Of a stretch of DNA of 64,000 bases, positions 24,535 through 33,843 are shown in pieces. Position 1 is the stretch's first letter; each line of letters begins with the position of its first letter. This stretch comes from an uncultured Clostridia bacterium (GTDB lineage Bacteria > Bacillota_A > Clostridia > TANB77 > CAG-508): contig CALYAC010000010.1 of NCBI GenBank assembly GCA_944393405.1, positions 19,062 through 83,061 of the forward strand, read 5' to 3'. The position numbers and the translations under genes are program-made. The notes under the pieces are model-generated. The model did no database searches, was not told the DNA's origin, and saw only the letters and a list, made by a program, of their open reading frames with translations.

Positions 24535-25059
24535 ATGAAGAAAAAAATAGCTGCAATATTTATGACAATCATACTAACTCTAATGATGTTAACAATAAAT
24601 ATAAATGCAACAAATATCCAAGAAAATAATGGAGTAATACCATTAAATAATGATGTAACACCAATTCAACAAGAAGTACAACAAACAACAACACAAACAC
24701 AAGAACAAGCGCAGCAACAAGCAACAAATACAACACCTGATTTAAAAAATGATGCTACAGTTAATTTAGTAGAGATAAAAGATAAAGAACTTGAAACATT
24801 AAAAGATTATCAAGATTCTTATGGTGATAATACATATGGTTTAGTTGCATATTTATTGAATATAATTAGAATTTACAGTATACCATTTGGATTCGTAGGA
24901 ATTGCTATTAGTGGTATCTATAGATATATAATTGGAATAAGAAAACTAGACGTTAGAGATAAAGGTTTTGGAGCTATGATAGGTATAATAACAGTAATGG
25001 TTATTTGTCAAATCTTACCATTAGTGTTTGCAATAGTTGTAAAAGGCTGGAGGGGTTAA
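24535..25059 (+). CDS. Pilin-like (VirB2/TrbC-type architecture) exported membrane protein
   Basis: A 174-residue protein with a signal peptide (MKKKIAAIFMTIILTLMMLTININA), a Gln/Thr-rich linker (about residues 30-75), and two C-terminal transmembrane helices with a short basic loop (YRYIIGIRKLDVRDK) between them. This layout resembles VirB2/TrbC pilins, but sequence identity to any family is not evident to me. AAGGAGG at 24516-24522 selects ATG 24535 over the longer frame. It is three bases upstream of the CpaE-like gene, whose ribosome site lies inside its 3' end, so the two are coupled. Confidence 0.55.
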   Translation: MKKKIAAIFMTIILTLMMLTININATNIQENNGVIPLNNDVTPIQQEVQQTTTQTQEQAQQQATNTTPDLKNDATVNLVEIKDKELETLKDYQDSYGDNTYGLVAYLLNIIRIYSIPFGFVGIAISGIYRYIIGIRKLDVRDKGFGAMIGIITVMVICQILPLVFAIVVKGWRG

Positions 25060-25062
25060 CAA

Positions 25063-27552
25063 ATGAAAGTATTATTTGCCGTAAATAATGAAAGTATTTC
25101 TGAATCTATTATAAAGAAATATCAGCAAGAATACAAAGAGATTATAACAAGTAAAAACGTATATTATTTTGATGCAATAACAAGAGAACTACAAAAAGAT
25201 AAAACTTATGACAGGATTGTTATTAGTGAAGATGTTGAACCATTTGCTAATAATAATTATGGAGTAATTGATAAATTTATTTTTGAAAGATTAGATAGTA
25301 TTAGTGATGAAGCAACAGGAAATAATGGACAAGATATACCAATAATATTAATATGTGCAGATAGAAGATCTAAATCAGAAAATATATTAGTAAAAATTTT
25401 TGGAATAGGTATATATAATGCGCTACTTGGACAAGATAGAACAATATCAAATGTTTGTGAATTAATGAATAAACCTCGTAGTAAAAAAGAGGCTAAGGTT
25501 TATTATAGAATAGAGGCTGATGATGTTGAATATAAATCAGAAACTGAAGGTGATGTAAACGAAGTAGAAATTCAAAATATATTAAATCACTATAAAAAAT
25601 TAGGAAAAAATGAAGATGAATATGTAAGAAGTTTTGATAATATAGCAGGACAATATACTGATGCACAATTAAGAGTTATATGTAAATTCTTACCATTAAA
25701 TGTAAAAGCAGTATTAGAGGAAAGTTCACCTAAATACCAAGAATTAATTACTTTTGGAACAGTAACACCAAGTTCTATGCAAACCGGAAAGAAAATAAAA
25801 CATCCTAAATATGTTCCTAATGAAGATTATTATAAATCTAAAAATAGTAAAAATAATATTCAAGATGTAAAAAAGGACATTACAACAAAAAATATAGGTG
25901 AATCTGAGTTAACAAAACCTGTTATTATACCAACTATAGCAGGAGTAAAAAAGAAAGAAAAACAAACTTTAACAAATGAAAGTGATAAAAATAAGACAAA
26001 TACTGTAGAAGTGAAAAAGAATAAAGAAGTAGAAGAAAAGAAAAATAATAGCTTAAATACAAATGAAATAGAAGATATTTTACAATCAGTTGAAATTGAT
26101 ATTTCAGATACAACAGATTCTTCTAATGATAGTAAAAAGGTAGAGCAAGTAGAAGAGGCACCAAAAAAGAGAAGAGGAAGACCTAAAAAAATTAAAACAC
26201 AAGAAGAAATTGAAGCTGAAAACAAACCAAAAAGAGGTAGAGGAAGACCTAAAAAAGTTCAAGTAGTTGAAAAAGTTGAGGAACCTGAAGAGGACGAAGA
26301 AGCAGTTGATTTATTTGGATTAGGAGAAGAGGAAGAAAAACAAGAAGATAATAATGGAGAACTAATATTACCAGGACTTGATGAAGAAAATGATGATAGC
26401 AATGAAAATGAATTAGTTTTACCAGGATTAGATGATGATACTGACGATAATAAAGAAGATGAAGAAACAGTTGATTTATTTGGGCTAGGAAGTGACGAAG
26501 AAGATTCTAATACATCTAGTTCAAATAGTGATATAAATAATATTTCAAATCAAAACAATAACCAAATAAATAATAATTATAGCAATGTTGGTTTTGATAC
26601 ATACAGCAGCAATAATGATATATCTGCTAATGAGATAGAAAAAACAAGAAATAATAATTATGGTGATGAAAATTTAAAAAATCTTATTAGTATGACAAAT
26701 AAATTAGTTGCGTTTGTTGGAACATCTAAAAATGGAACATCATTTATTGTTAATAGTATAGCAGAAATATTATCTAAAAAAGGAATTAAAACAGCCATAT
26801 TAGATTTAACACAAAATAAAAATTCATATTATATATATACTCAAAATGATGAAGAATTAAGAAAAATTGCATATACATGTATAGATGGTTTAAATAATGG
26901 TGTAACTCAAGGCATAGAAGTTAGCAAGAATTTAACTGTATATACAACTTTACCAGATAGACATGATGAATTTAATAGTTTTGAAAATATTTTAAAAACA
27001 TTAATGCAAAATTATTCGTTAGTATTAATGGATTGTGATTATGAGACAAACTATGCATATTTTAATTTAGCAAAAGAAATTTATTTAGTACAAAGTTTTG
27101 ATATTCTAACTATTCAACCATTAACTGCATTTTTAAGAAATCTTAAATCAAGAAATATCTTAGACCCTAATAAATTAAGAGTGGTTTTAAATAAAGTTTT
27201 AAGAGTTAGAAGTATATCAGAAAGAGTTATAATAGGTGGAATGTCATCATACAATGATCCATCAATGTCATATATGACAGAGCTTTTTGATAAAGATAAT
27301 ATACAATATTGTTCAATACCTTTTGATCAAGAGGCATATTCAAGGTATTTGGATGGATTAGTTAATTGTGAAGTATCAACAAAAGGCTATCCTAAAAATA
27401 TTATGGCAGCATTAGAAAAATTAGGAAATATGATTTATCCATTATTAAATAATGATAAACCAGCAAATAAATTTAATGCATATAATACAAATACAAGTAA
27501 TTTTTCAAATGATATGAATGAAACATTAAATAAAATGAAAAATAGATATTAA
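25063..27552 (+). CDS. CpaE/TadZ-like ATPase with AT-hook and acidic disordered region
   Basis: An 829-residue protein. Residues 1 to about 140 look like a receiver-type domain, as in CpaE/TadZ (MKVLFAVNNE... YDRIVISEDVEP). The middle, about 260-545, is disordered and highly charged, with two AT-hook-like cores (KKRRGRPKKIK, KRGRGRPKK) and paired motifs VDLFGLG (twice) and LPGLD (twice). The C-terminal domain, from about 550, resembles MinD/ParA ATPases, but its P-loop (VGTSKNGTSF) lacks the GK[ST] core, so ATP hydrolysis is doubtful. CpaE proteins position pilus or secretion machines. It lies between a pilin-like protein and a GAF protein. Confidence 0.6.
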   Translation: MKVLFAVNNESISESIIKKYQQEYKEIITSKNVYYFDAITRELQKDKTYDRIVISEDVEPFANNNYGVIDKFIFERLDSISDEATGNNGQDIPIILICADRRSKSENILVKIFGIGIYNALLGQDRTISNVCELMNKPRSKKEAKVYYRIEADDVEYKSETEGDVNEVEIQNILNHYKKLGKNEDEYVRSFDNIAGQYTDAQLRVICKFLPLNVKAVLEESSPKYQELITFGTVTPSSMQTGKKIKHPKYVPNEDYYKSKNSKNNIQDVKKDITTKNIGESELTKPVIIPTIAGVKKKEKQTLTNESDKNKTNTVEVKKNKEVEEKKNNSLNTNEIEDILQSVEIDISDTTDSSNDSKKVEQVEEAPKKRRGRPKKIKTQEEIEAENKPKRGRGRPKKVQVVEKVEEPEEDEEAVDLFGLGEEEEKQEDNNGELILPGLDEENDDSNENELVLPGLDDDTDDNKEDEETVDLFGLGSDEEDSNTSSSNSDINNISNQNNNQINNNYSNVGFDTYSSNNDISANEIEKTRNNNYGDENLKNLISMTNKLVAFVGTSKNGTSFIVNSIAEILSKKGIKTAILDLTQNKNSYYIYTQNDEELRKIAYTCIDGLNNGVTQGIEVSKNLTVYTTLPDRHDEFNSFENILKTLMQNYSLVLMDCDYETNYAYFNLAKEIYLVQSFDILTIQPLTAFLRNLKSRNILDPNKLRVVLNKVLRVRSISERVIIGGMSSYNDPSMSYMTELFDKDNIQYCSIPFDQEAYSRYLDGLVNCEVSTKGYPKNIMAALEKLGNMIYPLLNNDKPANKFNAYNTNTSNFSNDMNETLNKMKNRY

Positions 27553-27601
27553 TATATATAATATAAAAAATATTAAACGAAAGTAGAAGAGGTGATATCT
27601 T

Positions 27602-28705
27602 TTGATAATAGCAGTAATATTAATACTAGTGGCCATAACAATAGGATTAATGTTATATAATATATCTATAAATAAGAAAATAGAAAATTTTAATAATATA
27701 AATCAAAGGGTTACTAATTTAAATATATTGCAAGATTTTATGGATACAATAAGTAAAGCAGCAACAGTAGAGGAAAAAATTAATCAGATAAACAATATTC
27801 TTATCGAAAGATATCAAATAAAATATTCAACAATAGTTGTATATGATGGAACTAAGTATATTGTTAAAGCCTCAAATGTTGATGAGAAACATTGGGATGC
27901 ATTAAGTGATTTACAATCAGAACCTTTATTTTCAGAAAGTATACAAACATCAATTCCAAAGTATGTAACTGTAGAAGGTGACAATGAAAGATTACCATAT
28001 CAAAAAATGGAATTTGCAAGAGCAAAATGTGCAATGTTTTTCCCTTTATATATAGACAATGTTTATATAGGATATTGGTTAATTGAAGGAAGTAAACCAC
28101 ATGAATTTGACTCAATGGATACAACTATATTAGAAGTTATAAGAAATAATATTGTTTCAATACTTAGAACTGTTGAAAATCAAAAAATAATAGAGTCAAT
28201 AGTTAGAGATGATAAATTTAGTAGTTTAAAATCAGCAGAATATCTATATGGAGAAGGAAGAAAGATTATTGATCATTATACGACTTCGACAGTATGCATG
28301 TATAGAATTTCAAATCTAGAAAAAATTAATGAAGATATAAGCAGAAAAACAGGTGATAAAGTTATTACAAAAGTAACAGAAGTAGTAAAATCTAATTTGT
28401 CAAATGAATATGTATTTGTAAGATATATGGGTCCTAAATTTGCAATTGTATTTTCAGGAGTGGATAAAGAAGCTGTAATGGGATTCATGGAACAAATAAA
28501 AGAACAAGTTGAGAATATAGAAGTTGAACCTGTTGATGTTGAGTTTGAAACAGAAGAAGATGATGAAGATATAGTAGCAAAACCAAAGATAAATGTAATA
28601 ATGTCTACATACTATAAAGGAACAGCTTTAGAAGGAGTTCTAAAGAAGCTTGAAGAATATTTGGATAGCGCAGATAAGAATGAAAATGAAATAAATGAAT
28701 TATAG
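27602..28705 (+). CDS. Membrane-anchored GAF protein with degenerate GGDEF-like domain
   Basis: A 367-residue protein with an N-terminal transmembrane helix ([19 protein letters not shown]), a GAF-like domain (about 40-195) and a C-terminal domain resembling a GGDEF cyclase (about 205-360). At the signature position the sequence is [13 protein letters not shown] instead of GG[DE]EF, so cyclase activity is unlikely and it may only bind a ligand or partner. The start is TTG 27602, after GAGGTGAT. It follows the CpaE-like gene and precedes ireB by 13 bases. Confidence 0.6.
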   Translation: MIIAVILILVAITIGLMLYNISINKKIENFNNINQRVTNLNILQDFMDTISKAATVEEKINQINNILIERYQIKYSTIVVYDGTKYIVKASNVDEKHWDALSDLQSEPLFSESIQTSIPKYVTVEGDNERLPYQKMEFARAKCAMFFPLYIDNVYIGYWLIEGSKPHEFDSMDTTILEVIRNNIVSILRTVENQKIIESIVRDDKFSSLKSAEYLYGEGRKIIDHYTTSTVCMYRISNLEKINEDISRKTGDKVITKVTEVVKSNLSNEYVFVRYMGPKFAIVFSGVDKEAVMGFMEQIKEQVENIEVEPVDVEFETEEDDEDIVAKPKINVIMSTYYKGTALEGVLKKLEEYLDSADKNENEINEL

Positions 28706-28718
28706 GGAGGTATGTAAT

Positions 28719-28976
28719 ATGTCAGTTATGGACGAAACAGTAAGTTTTAAAGTTGAGAGAGATAAAAGCATTAAGGCAAGAGAGATACTTAAGGAAGTAT
28801 ATAATGCCTTACAAGAGAAAGGCTACAACCCAATAAATCAAATTGTAGGATACATTCTTTCTGGGGATCCTACATATATAACAAGTCATAATAATGCTAG
28901 AAACTTAATTAGACAAATAGAAAGAGATGAGTTATTAGAAAAAATGGTAAAAAATTATATAGGGTTAGATGATTAA
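28719..28976 (+). CDS. ireB: IreB family regulatory phosphoprotein
   Basis: An 85-residue DUF965/IreB protein ([38 protein letters not shown]). In enterococci IreB is a substrate of the Ser/Thr kinase IreK, phosphorylated on N-terminal threonines; Thr7 is the candidate here. AGGGAGG selects ATG 28719 over a longer frame from 28695 that overlaps the upstream gene. It is followed by ruvX and a DUF1292 gene, the usual Firmicutes order. Confidence 0.92.
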   Translation: MSVMDETVSFKVERDKSIKAREILKEVYNALQEKGYNPINQIVGYILSGDPTYITSHNNARNLIRQIERDELLEKMVKNYIGLDD

Positions 28977-28977
28977 T

Positions 28978-29406
28978 ATGAGAAAAATTGGTATAGACTA
29001 TGGTGATAGCAGAGTGGGAATAGCTATAACTGATGAATTGGGAATAACAGCTCAAGGACTAGAAACAATTCATCATAATGGTAATGACAAAATAGTTTTA
29101 AAAAGATTAGAAGAAATTTTTGATGAGTATGATATAGATACTATAGTTATAGGAATTCCTATTAATATGAATGGAACTAAAACAGAAAGAGTAGAAGTTA
29201 CTGAAAAGTTTATTCATAAATTAAAATGTAAGTTTAATACTGTAAAAATAGAAAAAATTGACGAAAGACTAACTACTGTAGCAGCACATAGAACAATGAA
29301 TTATTTAAATATAAACAAACATAATAAAAAAAATATAGTTGATACCATATCCGCAGTATATATATTAGAAACCTATATGAATAAAATAGAAAAAAACAAT
29401 AATTAA
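28978..29406 (+). CDS. ruvX: Putative pre-16S rRNA nuclease / Holliday junction resolvase YqgF (RuvX)
   Basis: A 142-residue RNase H-fold nuclease with the N-terminal active-site motif IGIDYGDSRVGIA, the IVIGIPINMNGT strand and DERLTTVAA. Family members process the 5' end of 16S rRNA or act on branched DNA. The ATG at 28978 follows the ireB stop directly; an alternative at 28969 would overlap ireB. Confidence 0.92.
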   Translation: MRKIGIDYGDSRVGIAITDELGITAQGLETIHHNGNDKIVLKRLEEIFDEYDIDTIVIGIPINMNGTKTERVEVTEKFIHKLKCKFNTVKIEKIDERLTTVAAHRTMNYLNINKHNKKNIVDTISAVYILETYMNKIEKNNN

Positions 29407-29466
29407 AAAGATATTAATATTGTAGAAATACAAAAAAATATATATTATTTTGAAAGGAGAATACAA

Positions 29467-29790
29467 ATGAATAATGATGAAGTTAACCAAGTTTCAAATG
29501 AAGAAAACGGAGAGGAATTAGATAATATAATAGTACTTAATGATGAAAACGGTGAAGAAATTGAATTTGAATTTCTTGATTTAATAGAATATGAAGGCGA
29601 AGAATATGTAGTATTATTGCCAAATGATGAAGATGATGATGCTGGTGAAGTTGTAATATTAAAATTAGAAGACAGCGATTCAGAAGATGAAGAATCATAT
29701 GTAAGTGTTGAAGATGAAGATGTATTACAAAGTGTATTCGAAATATTCAAAGAGAAATTCAAAGATGAATTTAATTTCATAGACGAATAA
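29467..29790 (+). CDS. DUF1292 domain protein
   Basis: A 107-residue very acidic protein with the DUF1292 core IEFEFLDLIEYEGEEYVVLLPNDED, which occurs after ruvX across Firmicutes. Function unknown. AAAGGAG precedes the ATG and a terminator follows the stop, closing the ireB-ruvX operon. Confidence 0.88.
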   Translation: MNNDEVNQVSNEENGEELDNIIVLNDENGEEIEFEFLDLIEYEGEEYVVLLPNDEDDDAGEVVILKLEDSDSEDEESYVSVEDEDVLQSVFEIFKEKFKDEFNFIDE

Positions 29791-29807
29791 TATTATTTAA
29801 ATTAAAG

Positions 29808-29833
29808 GCACTCTTATAAAGGGTGCTTTTTTT
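29808..29833 (+). terminator. Terminator after the DUF1292 gene
   Basis: GCACTC (29808-29813) pairs with GGGTGC (29821-29826), 7-base loop, then TTTTTTT. Confidence 0.85.
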
Positions 29834-29908
29834 ATATAAAAGTACTTGTATTATAAATTAATTATGATAAAATATATTTATGTATAGATATTCAAAGGAG
29901 GAAAATTT

Positions 29909-30382
29909 ATGAAGAACTTTTCAAGTTGGTTGATAGCAATGTTTGCACTTATGTTTTGGGCATTCAGATTAGTAGGAACACTAATGTATAGTATAGGAAA
30001 AGATTTTATGTTTGCACCAGCAAGTATGAGTTTTGAAATAGCATTGTTATTTATAACATTTATATGTATTTGTTTTATGGTAAAAAGAAAGTTATTGGCA
30101 GCATTAATATATTGTGCCGCACATTTTATATATTATGGTCCAGCATTTGCAACTCACTTTATGCAAATGATAAATGGAAGTTTATCAACAGAATTATATA
30201 TGGGTACATTATTTGAGTTATTTGCATTAGGACTTGCAATAGCAGCTTTATTTGATGTATTATTAGACAAAAATAGAAAGGCACATCCAAAAGATAAGAA
30301 AACAGATTGGTTTTATACAAATAAAGACTATGATAGAAAACTTGATGAGAGAGCCGATAAAAATAATTATAGAACTTTATAG
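29909..30382 (+). CDS. Hypothetical membrane protein with four helices
   Basis: A 157-residue protein with hydrophobic segments at about 7-25, 42-60, 66-85 and 100-120, then a charged cytoplasmic tail of 35 residues (LLDKNRKAHPKDKKTDWFY). I do not recognise a named family. AAAGGAGG precedes the ATG. It is monocistronic, with terminators on both sides. Confidence 0.75.
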   Translation: MKNFSSWLIAMFALMFWAFRLVGTLMYSIGKDFMFAPASMSFEIALLFITFICICFMVKRKLLAALIYCAAHFIYYGPAFATHFMQMINGSLSTELYMGTLFELFALGLAIAALFDVLLDKNRKAHPKDKKTDWFYTNKDYDRKLDERADKNNYRTL

Positions 30383-30401
30383 TATATGTAAATATATTTA
30401 G

Positions 30402-30437
30402 TATGGACTTTAAAGCATTCTTTAAAGTCCATATTTA
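30402..30437 (+). terminator. Terminator after the four-helix membrane protein
   Basis: TATGGACTTTAAAG (30402-30415) and CTTTAAAGTCCATA (30420-30433), a perfect 14-bp stem with a 4-base loop and a short T run. Confidence 0.75.
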
Positions 30438-30478
30438 AAATAAATATAAATGATTATTTAAGTAGAAGAGAGAAATAA

Positions 30479-30967
30479 ATGAAAATACTAATAATTGGAA
30501 TTGTAGCAAGTGGGAAAACGACATTAGCAAAAAAATTATCTAAAGAATATAATATAAAACATTATGAAATAGATTTAATAGTTCATGATGATAAAGATAA
30601 TTATAAAAGAACAAATGAAGAACAACAAAATTTAATAAAGAGGATAAATGAAAATGATAATTGGATAATAGAAGGTACACTAAGAAAAAATTTATTTAAC
30701 TTATTACAACTAGCTGATATAATAATATATTTAGATATACCACTAATGGTTAGAAAAAGAAGAATTTTAACAAGATTTATAAAGCAAAAGCTTAGAATAG
30801 AGAAATCCAATTATAAACCAGATTTAAAGATGCTAAAAAATATGTATAAATGGACAAAAGATTTTGAAAAAAATAAAAAAGAATTTGAAAATACAATATC
30901 AAAATCTGGTAAAAAAATTATAGTTTTAAAAAGTAAAAAAGAAATAGAAAGTTTTAAGATACAATAA
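30479..30967 (+). CDS. Small P-loop kinase (FlaR / topology-modulation protein-like)
   Basis: A 162-residue nucleoside-kinase-like protein: Walker A IIGIVASGKTTLAKKL, the acceptor segment HYEIDLIVHDD, the NWIIEGTLRK strand and a basic lid region RKRRILTRFIKQKL. It resembles the adenylate-kinase-like proteins annotated as FlaR or topology-modulation proteins. The substrate is not known. A HAD hydrolase follows after 26 bases. Confidence 0.7.
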   Translation: MKILIIGIVASGKTTLAKKLSKEYNIKHYEIDLIVHDDKDNYKRTNEEQQNLIKRINENDNWIIEGTLRKNLFNLLQLADIIIYLDIPLMVRKRRILTRFIKQKLRIEKSNYKPDLKMLKNMYKWTKDFEKNKKEFENTISKSGKKIIVLKSKKEIESFKIQ

Positions 30968-30993
30968 AATTATGTAAAGGAAAGAAAAAAGAG

Positions 30994-31626
30994 ATGAATG
31001 GAATAATATTTGATTTAGATGGTACTTTATGGGAAGTTATAGATTCAACAAAGGAGAGTGCAGATGTGATTACTAAAAAACATAATTTGCCGGAAATAAC
31101 AAGAAAAACAATATGTAGTGTTTTTGGACTAGGTAAATATGATTCTGCAAGAAAATATTTTCCTAATATAGAAATAAATAAAGCAATGGAATTATTAGAT
31201 GAAATTGCAAAAGTAAATATACAAAACTTAAGAGAAAAAGGCGGAAATATATATCCTAACATAGAAAAAACATTATTAGTTTTAAAGAATAATTTTAATT
31301 TATATATTGTTAGTAATACAGCTGAAACAGAATATATAGAAGCTTTTTTAGAATCTTCTAAACTAAAAAGATATTTTACAGATTGGATTGCAGCAAGTAG
31401 CTTAAATTTAACAAAAGGAGAGGCAATACAAAAAATAATTAAAGATAATAATATAATAAATTCTGTATATGTAGGTGATACATCTAAAGATTTAGAGGCA
31501 ACTTTAGAGGCAAATATTCCTTTTATACATGTTAGATATGGATTTGAGAAAGATCTAAATTGTAAATATAATATAAATGATTTTTCAGAATTACCAGCAG
31601 TTATAGAAAAGGTGACAAAAAGATAA
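30994..31626 (+). CDS. HAD family hydrolase (HAD-IA)
   Basis: A 210-residue haloacid dehalogenase-type phosphatase with motif I FDLDGTLWEV, motif II YIVSNTAETEY, the Lys of LTKGEAIQ and motif IV YVGDTSKDLEA. A helical cap lies between motifs I and II, as in phosphoglycolate phosphatase-like enzymes. The substrate is unknown. It is in one unit with the upstream kinase-like gene and ends in a terminator. Confidence 0.85.
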   Translation: MNGIIFDLDGTLWEVIDSTKESADVITKKHNLPEITRKTICSVFGLGKYDSARKYFPNIEINKAMELLDEIAKVNIQNLREKGGNIYPNIEKTLLVLKNNFNLYIVSNTAETEYIEAFLESSKLKRYFTDWIAASSLNLTKGEAIQKIIKDNNIINSVYVGDTSKDLEATLEANIPFIHVRYGFEKDLNCKYNINDFSELPAVIEKVTKR

Positions 31627-31651
31627 TAAATGTTTATAGTTACTATTTAGT

Positions 31652-31690
31652 AAAAAGATTGTATATATTTATATATAATCTTTTTACTTT
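31652..31690 (+). terminator. Terminator after the HAD hydrolase gene
   Basis: AAAAAGATT (31652-31660) pairs with AATCTTTTT (31677-31685); the inner loop is alternating T/A that can extend the stem. Confidence 0.75.
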
Positions 31691-31693
31691 ATT

Positions 31694-31716
31694 AATATGT
31701 AAATTTATGGTATAAT
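31694..31716 (+). promoter_or_regulatory. Extended -10 promoter of the cutA-rbgA unit
   Basis: GTAAATTTATGGTATAAT (31699-31716) contains an extended -10 box; the -35 region is poor. The same string recurs almost unchanged at 38372-38389 and, with one more difference, at 22399-22416. Confidence 0.6.
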
Positions 31717-31785
31717 TATTAAGAATTTATTTAAATAATAGATAATAAAAAGGCAAAAAGATTAATAGAAAGAAGAGTGTAGTTA

Positions 31786-32103
31786 ATGTCTATTTATTGT
31801 ATGATTGAAATTGCATTTGATAAAAAAAGTGAAGTAGATAAAGTTACAGAAGAATTGTTAAATAGAAAAATAGCAGTCAGTTGCCAAGTAGTTGAAAGCA
31901 AAAGTTATTGGAATTGGAAATCACAAAGAGAGAGTAGTAAAGAATATTTAATGTTTGTAAAAACAAAAAAAGAGTTTGAAAAAGAAATATATGAAGTAGT
32001 TAAAAAAATTCATAGTTATAGTTGTTTTGAATTTGCAACATTTAACTTAGAAAGTTGTAATGATGATTATTTGAAATGGATAGATAATGAAACAAAAAAA
32101 TAA
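31786..32103 (+). CDS. CutA-like divalent cation tolerance protein
   Basis: A 105-residue protein following the CutA1 pattern: LLNRKIAVSCQVVESKSYWNWKSQ, EYLMFVKTKKEFEKEIYEVVKKIHSY, and the C-terminal DYLKWIDNET. The fold is a trimeric ferredoxin-like signal-protein relative; a metal role is by family only. It is slightly diverged from typical CutA. It precedes rbgA by 28 bases in the same unit. Confidence 0.75.
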   Translation: MSIYCMIEIAFDKKSEVDKVTEELLNRKIAVSCQVVESKSYWNWKSQRESSKEYLMFVKTKKEFEKEIYEVVKKIHSYSCFEFATFNLESCNDDYLKWIDNETKK

Positions 32104-32131
32104 ACATAATTTAAAAGAAGAGGTGAATTTT

Positions 32132-33031
32132 ATGGGAGAAAATACAAGTCAAATGAATATTAACTGGTATCCTGGACATATGGCTAAAACTAAAAGACAA
32201 ATTATAGAAGATTTAAAACTTGTTGATATAGTAGTTGAAATTGTAGATGCAAGAATTCCAATGTCAAGTATGAATCCGGATATAGAAGGATATATAAAAA
32301 ATAAAGATAGACTTATTGTGTTAAATAAATATGACTTAGCAGATGAAGCGCAAAATAAACTATGGGTTAATAGATTTAAATCTAAAGGATTAGAATCAGT
32401 ATTAGTAAATTCTAATAACGGAGACGGAATAAATGCAGCAATAAAGAAAATAGAAGAAATTTATGAAAAAGCTCAAGCTAAATATCAAAATAAAGGTAGA
32501 ATAGGAAAAGCTATAAGAGTAATGGTAATAGGTATACCTAATGTAGGAAAATCTTCATTTATTAATCGTATTTCAAGAAGAAATTCTGCAACTGTTGGAA
32601 ATAGACCTGGTGTTACTAGACAAAAGCAGTGGATTAGAATTAATAGTAATATAGAATTATTAGATACACCTGGAGTGTTATGGCCAAAATTTCAAAACGA
32701 AGAAATAGCTCTTAATTTAGCCTACACAGGAACAATTAAAGATGATGTATTAGCTACAATAGAGGTTGGATTTAGCTTATTGAAATATTTAATTAATAAT
32801 GATAGAGACAAATTAGAGATAAGATATAAACTTAGCAATGATGAAATTAATGAAATTTTAAATAGTGATTTGGAAGAAAATGAAAAAGCATTAGAAATTT
32901 TGCATTTAATAGGAAAGAAAAGAGGAGCAATTATTTCAGGAGGAAATATTGACGAAGAAAAAACAGCAAAGATAATATTAGATGACTTTAGAAGTGGAAA
33001 AATAGGCAGAATAACTATAGAAAAATTATAA
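32132..33031 (+). CDS. rbgA: Ribosome biogenesis GTPase YlqF/RbgA
   Basis: A 299-residue circularly permuted GTPase required for late 50S assembly. Motifs run in the permuted order: NKYDL (G4), then GIPNVGKSSF (G1), GVTR (G2) and DTPGVLWP (G3). The N-terminal INWYPGHMAKTKRQI is the family hallmark. The frame extends to 32087 inside cutA, but AGAGGTGA places the start at ATG 32132. mrnC follows. Confidence 0.94.
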   Translation: MGENTSQMNINWYPGHMAKTKRQIIEDLKLVDIVVEIVDARIPMSSMNPDIEGYIKNKDRLIVLNKYDLADEAQNKLWVNRFKSKGLESVLVNSNNGDGINAAIKKIEEIYEKAQAKYQNKGRIGKAIRVMVIGIPNVGKSSFINRISRRNSATVGNRPGVTRQKQWIRINSNIELLDTPGVLWPKFQNEEIALNLAYTGTIKDDVLATIEVGFSLLKYLINNDRDKLEIRYKLSNDEINEILNSDLEENEKALEILHLIGKKRGAIISGGNIDEEKTAKIILDDFRSGKIGRITIEKL

Positions 33032-33067
33032 TAGATTATGAGTTTAATTAAGAAAAGAGGATTAAAA

Positions 33068-33466
33068 TTGGAATTAATAGATAGAAAAAGGGAAGAAGCA
33101 GATGTAAATACAATGTCACCTCTAGTATGGGCATATATTGGTGATAGCGTTTATGAATTATATATTCGAATGCATTTAGTTAATAGTTCAAAAGCTAAGC
33201 CTCATAAATTGCATATTGAATCAATAAAATATGTTAAAGCAAAGGCTCAAGCTGATATATTGAAAAGAATTGAAAATAACTTAAGTGAGAAAGAGTTAGA
33301 AATTATAAAAAGGGGAAGAAATGCAGAAAATCATCATCTTCCTAAAAATGCAACAGTACAAGACTATATGTATTCTACAGGATTTGAAGCTCTTATAGGT
33401 TATTTATATTTGACCAAGCAAGATGAAAGATTGCAAGAAATTTTAAAAATGTGTATAGATGATTAG
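33068..33466 (+). CDS. mrnC: Mini-ribonuclease III
   Basis: A stand-alone RNase III catalytic domain of about 132 residues, which matures 23S rRNA in Firmicutes. The motif WAYIGDSVYELYIRMHLV carries the catalytic acidic residues, with LHIESIKYVKAKAQADIL after it. No double-stranded RNA-binding domain is present, as expected. I chose TTG 33068 because AGAGGA lies six bases upstream; the ATG at 33038 has no ribosome site but cannot be excluded. It is in one unit with rbgA. Confidence 0.88.
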   Translation: MELIDRKREEADVNTMSPLVWAYIGDSVYELYIRMHLVNSSKAKPHKLHIESIKYVKAKAQADILKRIENNLSEKELEIIKRGRNAENHHLPKNATVQDYMYSTGFEALIGYLYLTKQDERLQEILKMCIDD

Positions 33467-33493
33467 AAAAAAAATAAGGTGAAAATAAAGTAA

Positions 33494-33528
33494 AAAAAAA
33501 GATAATTTTTTAAAATTATCTTTTTTTT
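33494..33528 (+). terminator. Terminator after mrnC
   Basis: A 16-bp stem (AAAAAAAGATAATTTT, 33494-33509, with 33512-33527) ends in a run of T. It is symmetrical and can also serve the convergent tRNA-Glu. Confidence 0.9.
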
Positions 33529-33536
33529 ACAAAGTT

Positions 33537-33611
33537 TGGTGACCCCTACGGGAATCGAACCCATGATTCAGCCTTGAGAGGGCTGCGTCTTAACCGCTTG
33601 ACCAAGGGGCC
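33537..33611 (-). tRNA. tRNA-Glu (anticodon CTC)
   Basis: On the minus strand, the acceptor GGCCCCT pairs with AGGGGTC, the D arm has GGTCAAGCGGTTAAG, the anticodon loop CTCTCAA gives CTC, the T arm has GGGTTCGATTCCC, and CCA is encoded. CTC is the less common glutamate isoacceptor in AT-rich genomes. Confidence 0.93.
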
Positions 33612-33705
33612 AAAATATATAACATATATATTTATACCATAAATGTACTATATTAGTCAAGTATAGTAATGAGAAAATAAAAAATAAAAAAATTTAAAAA
33701 AAGTA

Positions 33706-33734
33706 TTGACAATGTCATATAAAAAGTTTATAAT
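33706..33734 (+). promoter_or_regulatory. Promoter of tRNA-Gly (first copy)
   Basis: TTGACA at 33706-33711 and TATAAT at 33729-33734 with 17-base spacing: a full consensus promoter, 29 bases before the tRNA. Confidence 0.9.
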
Positions 33735-33763
33735 ATTAATTGTTCCGCAAATGAGAACAAAAT

Positions 33764-33837
<74 letters not shown>

Positions 33838-33843
33838 AATTGT

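Noticed and set aside
29445..29780. A 111-residue Ser-rich minus-strand frame
   Set aside because: Shadow of the acidic DUF1292 gene, which has a clear ribosome site and family match.
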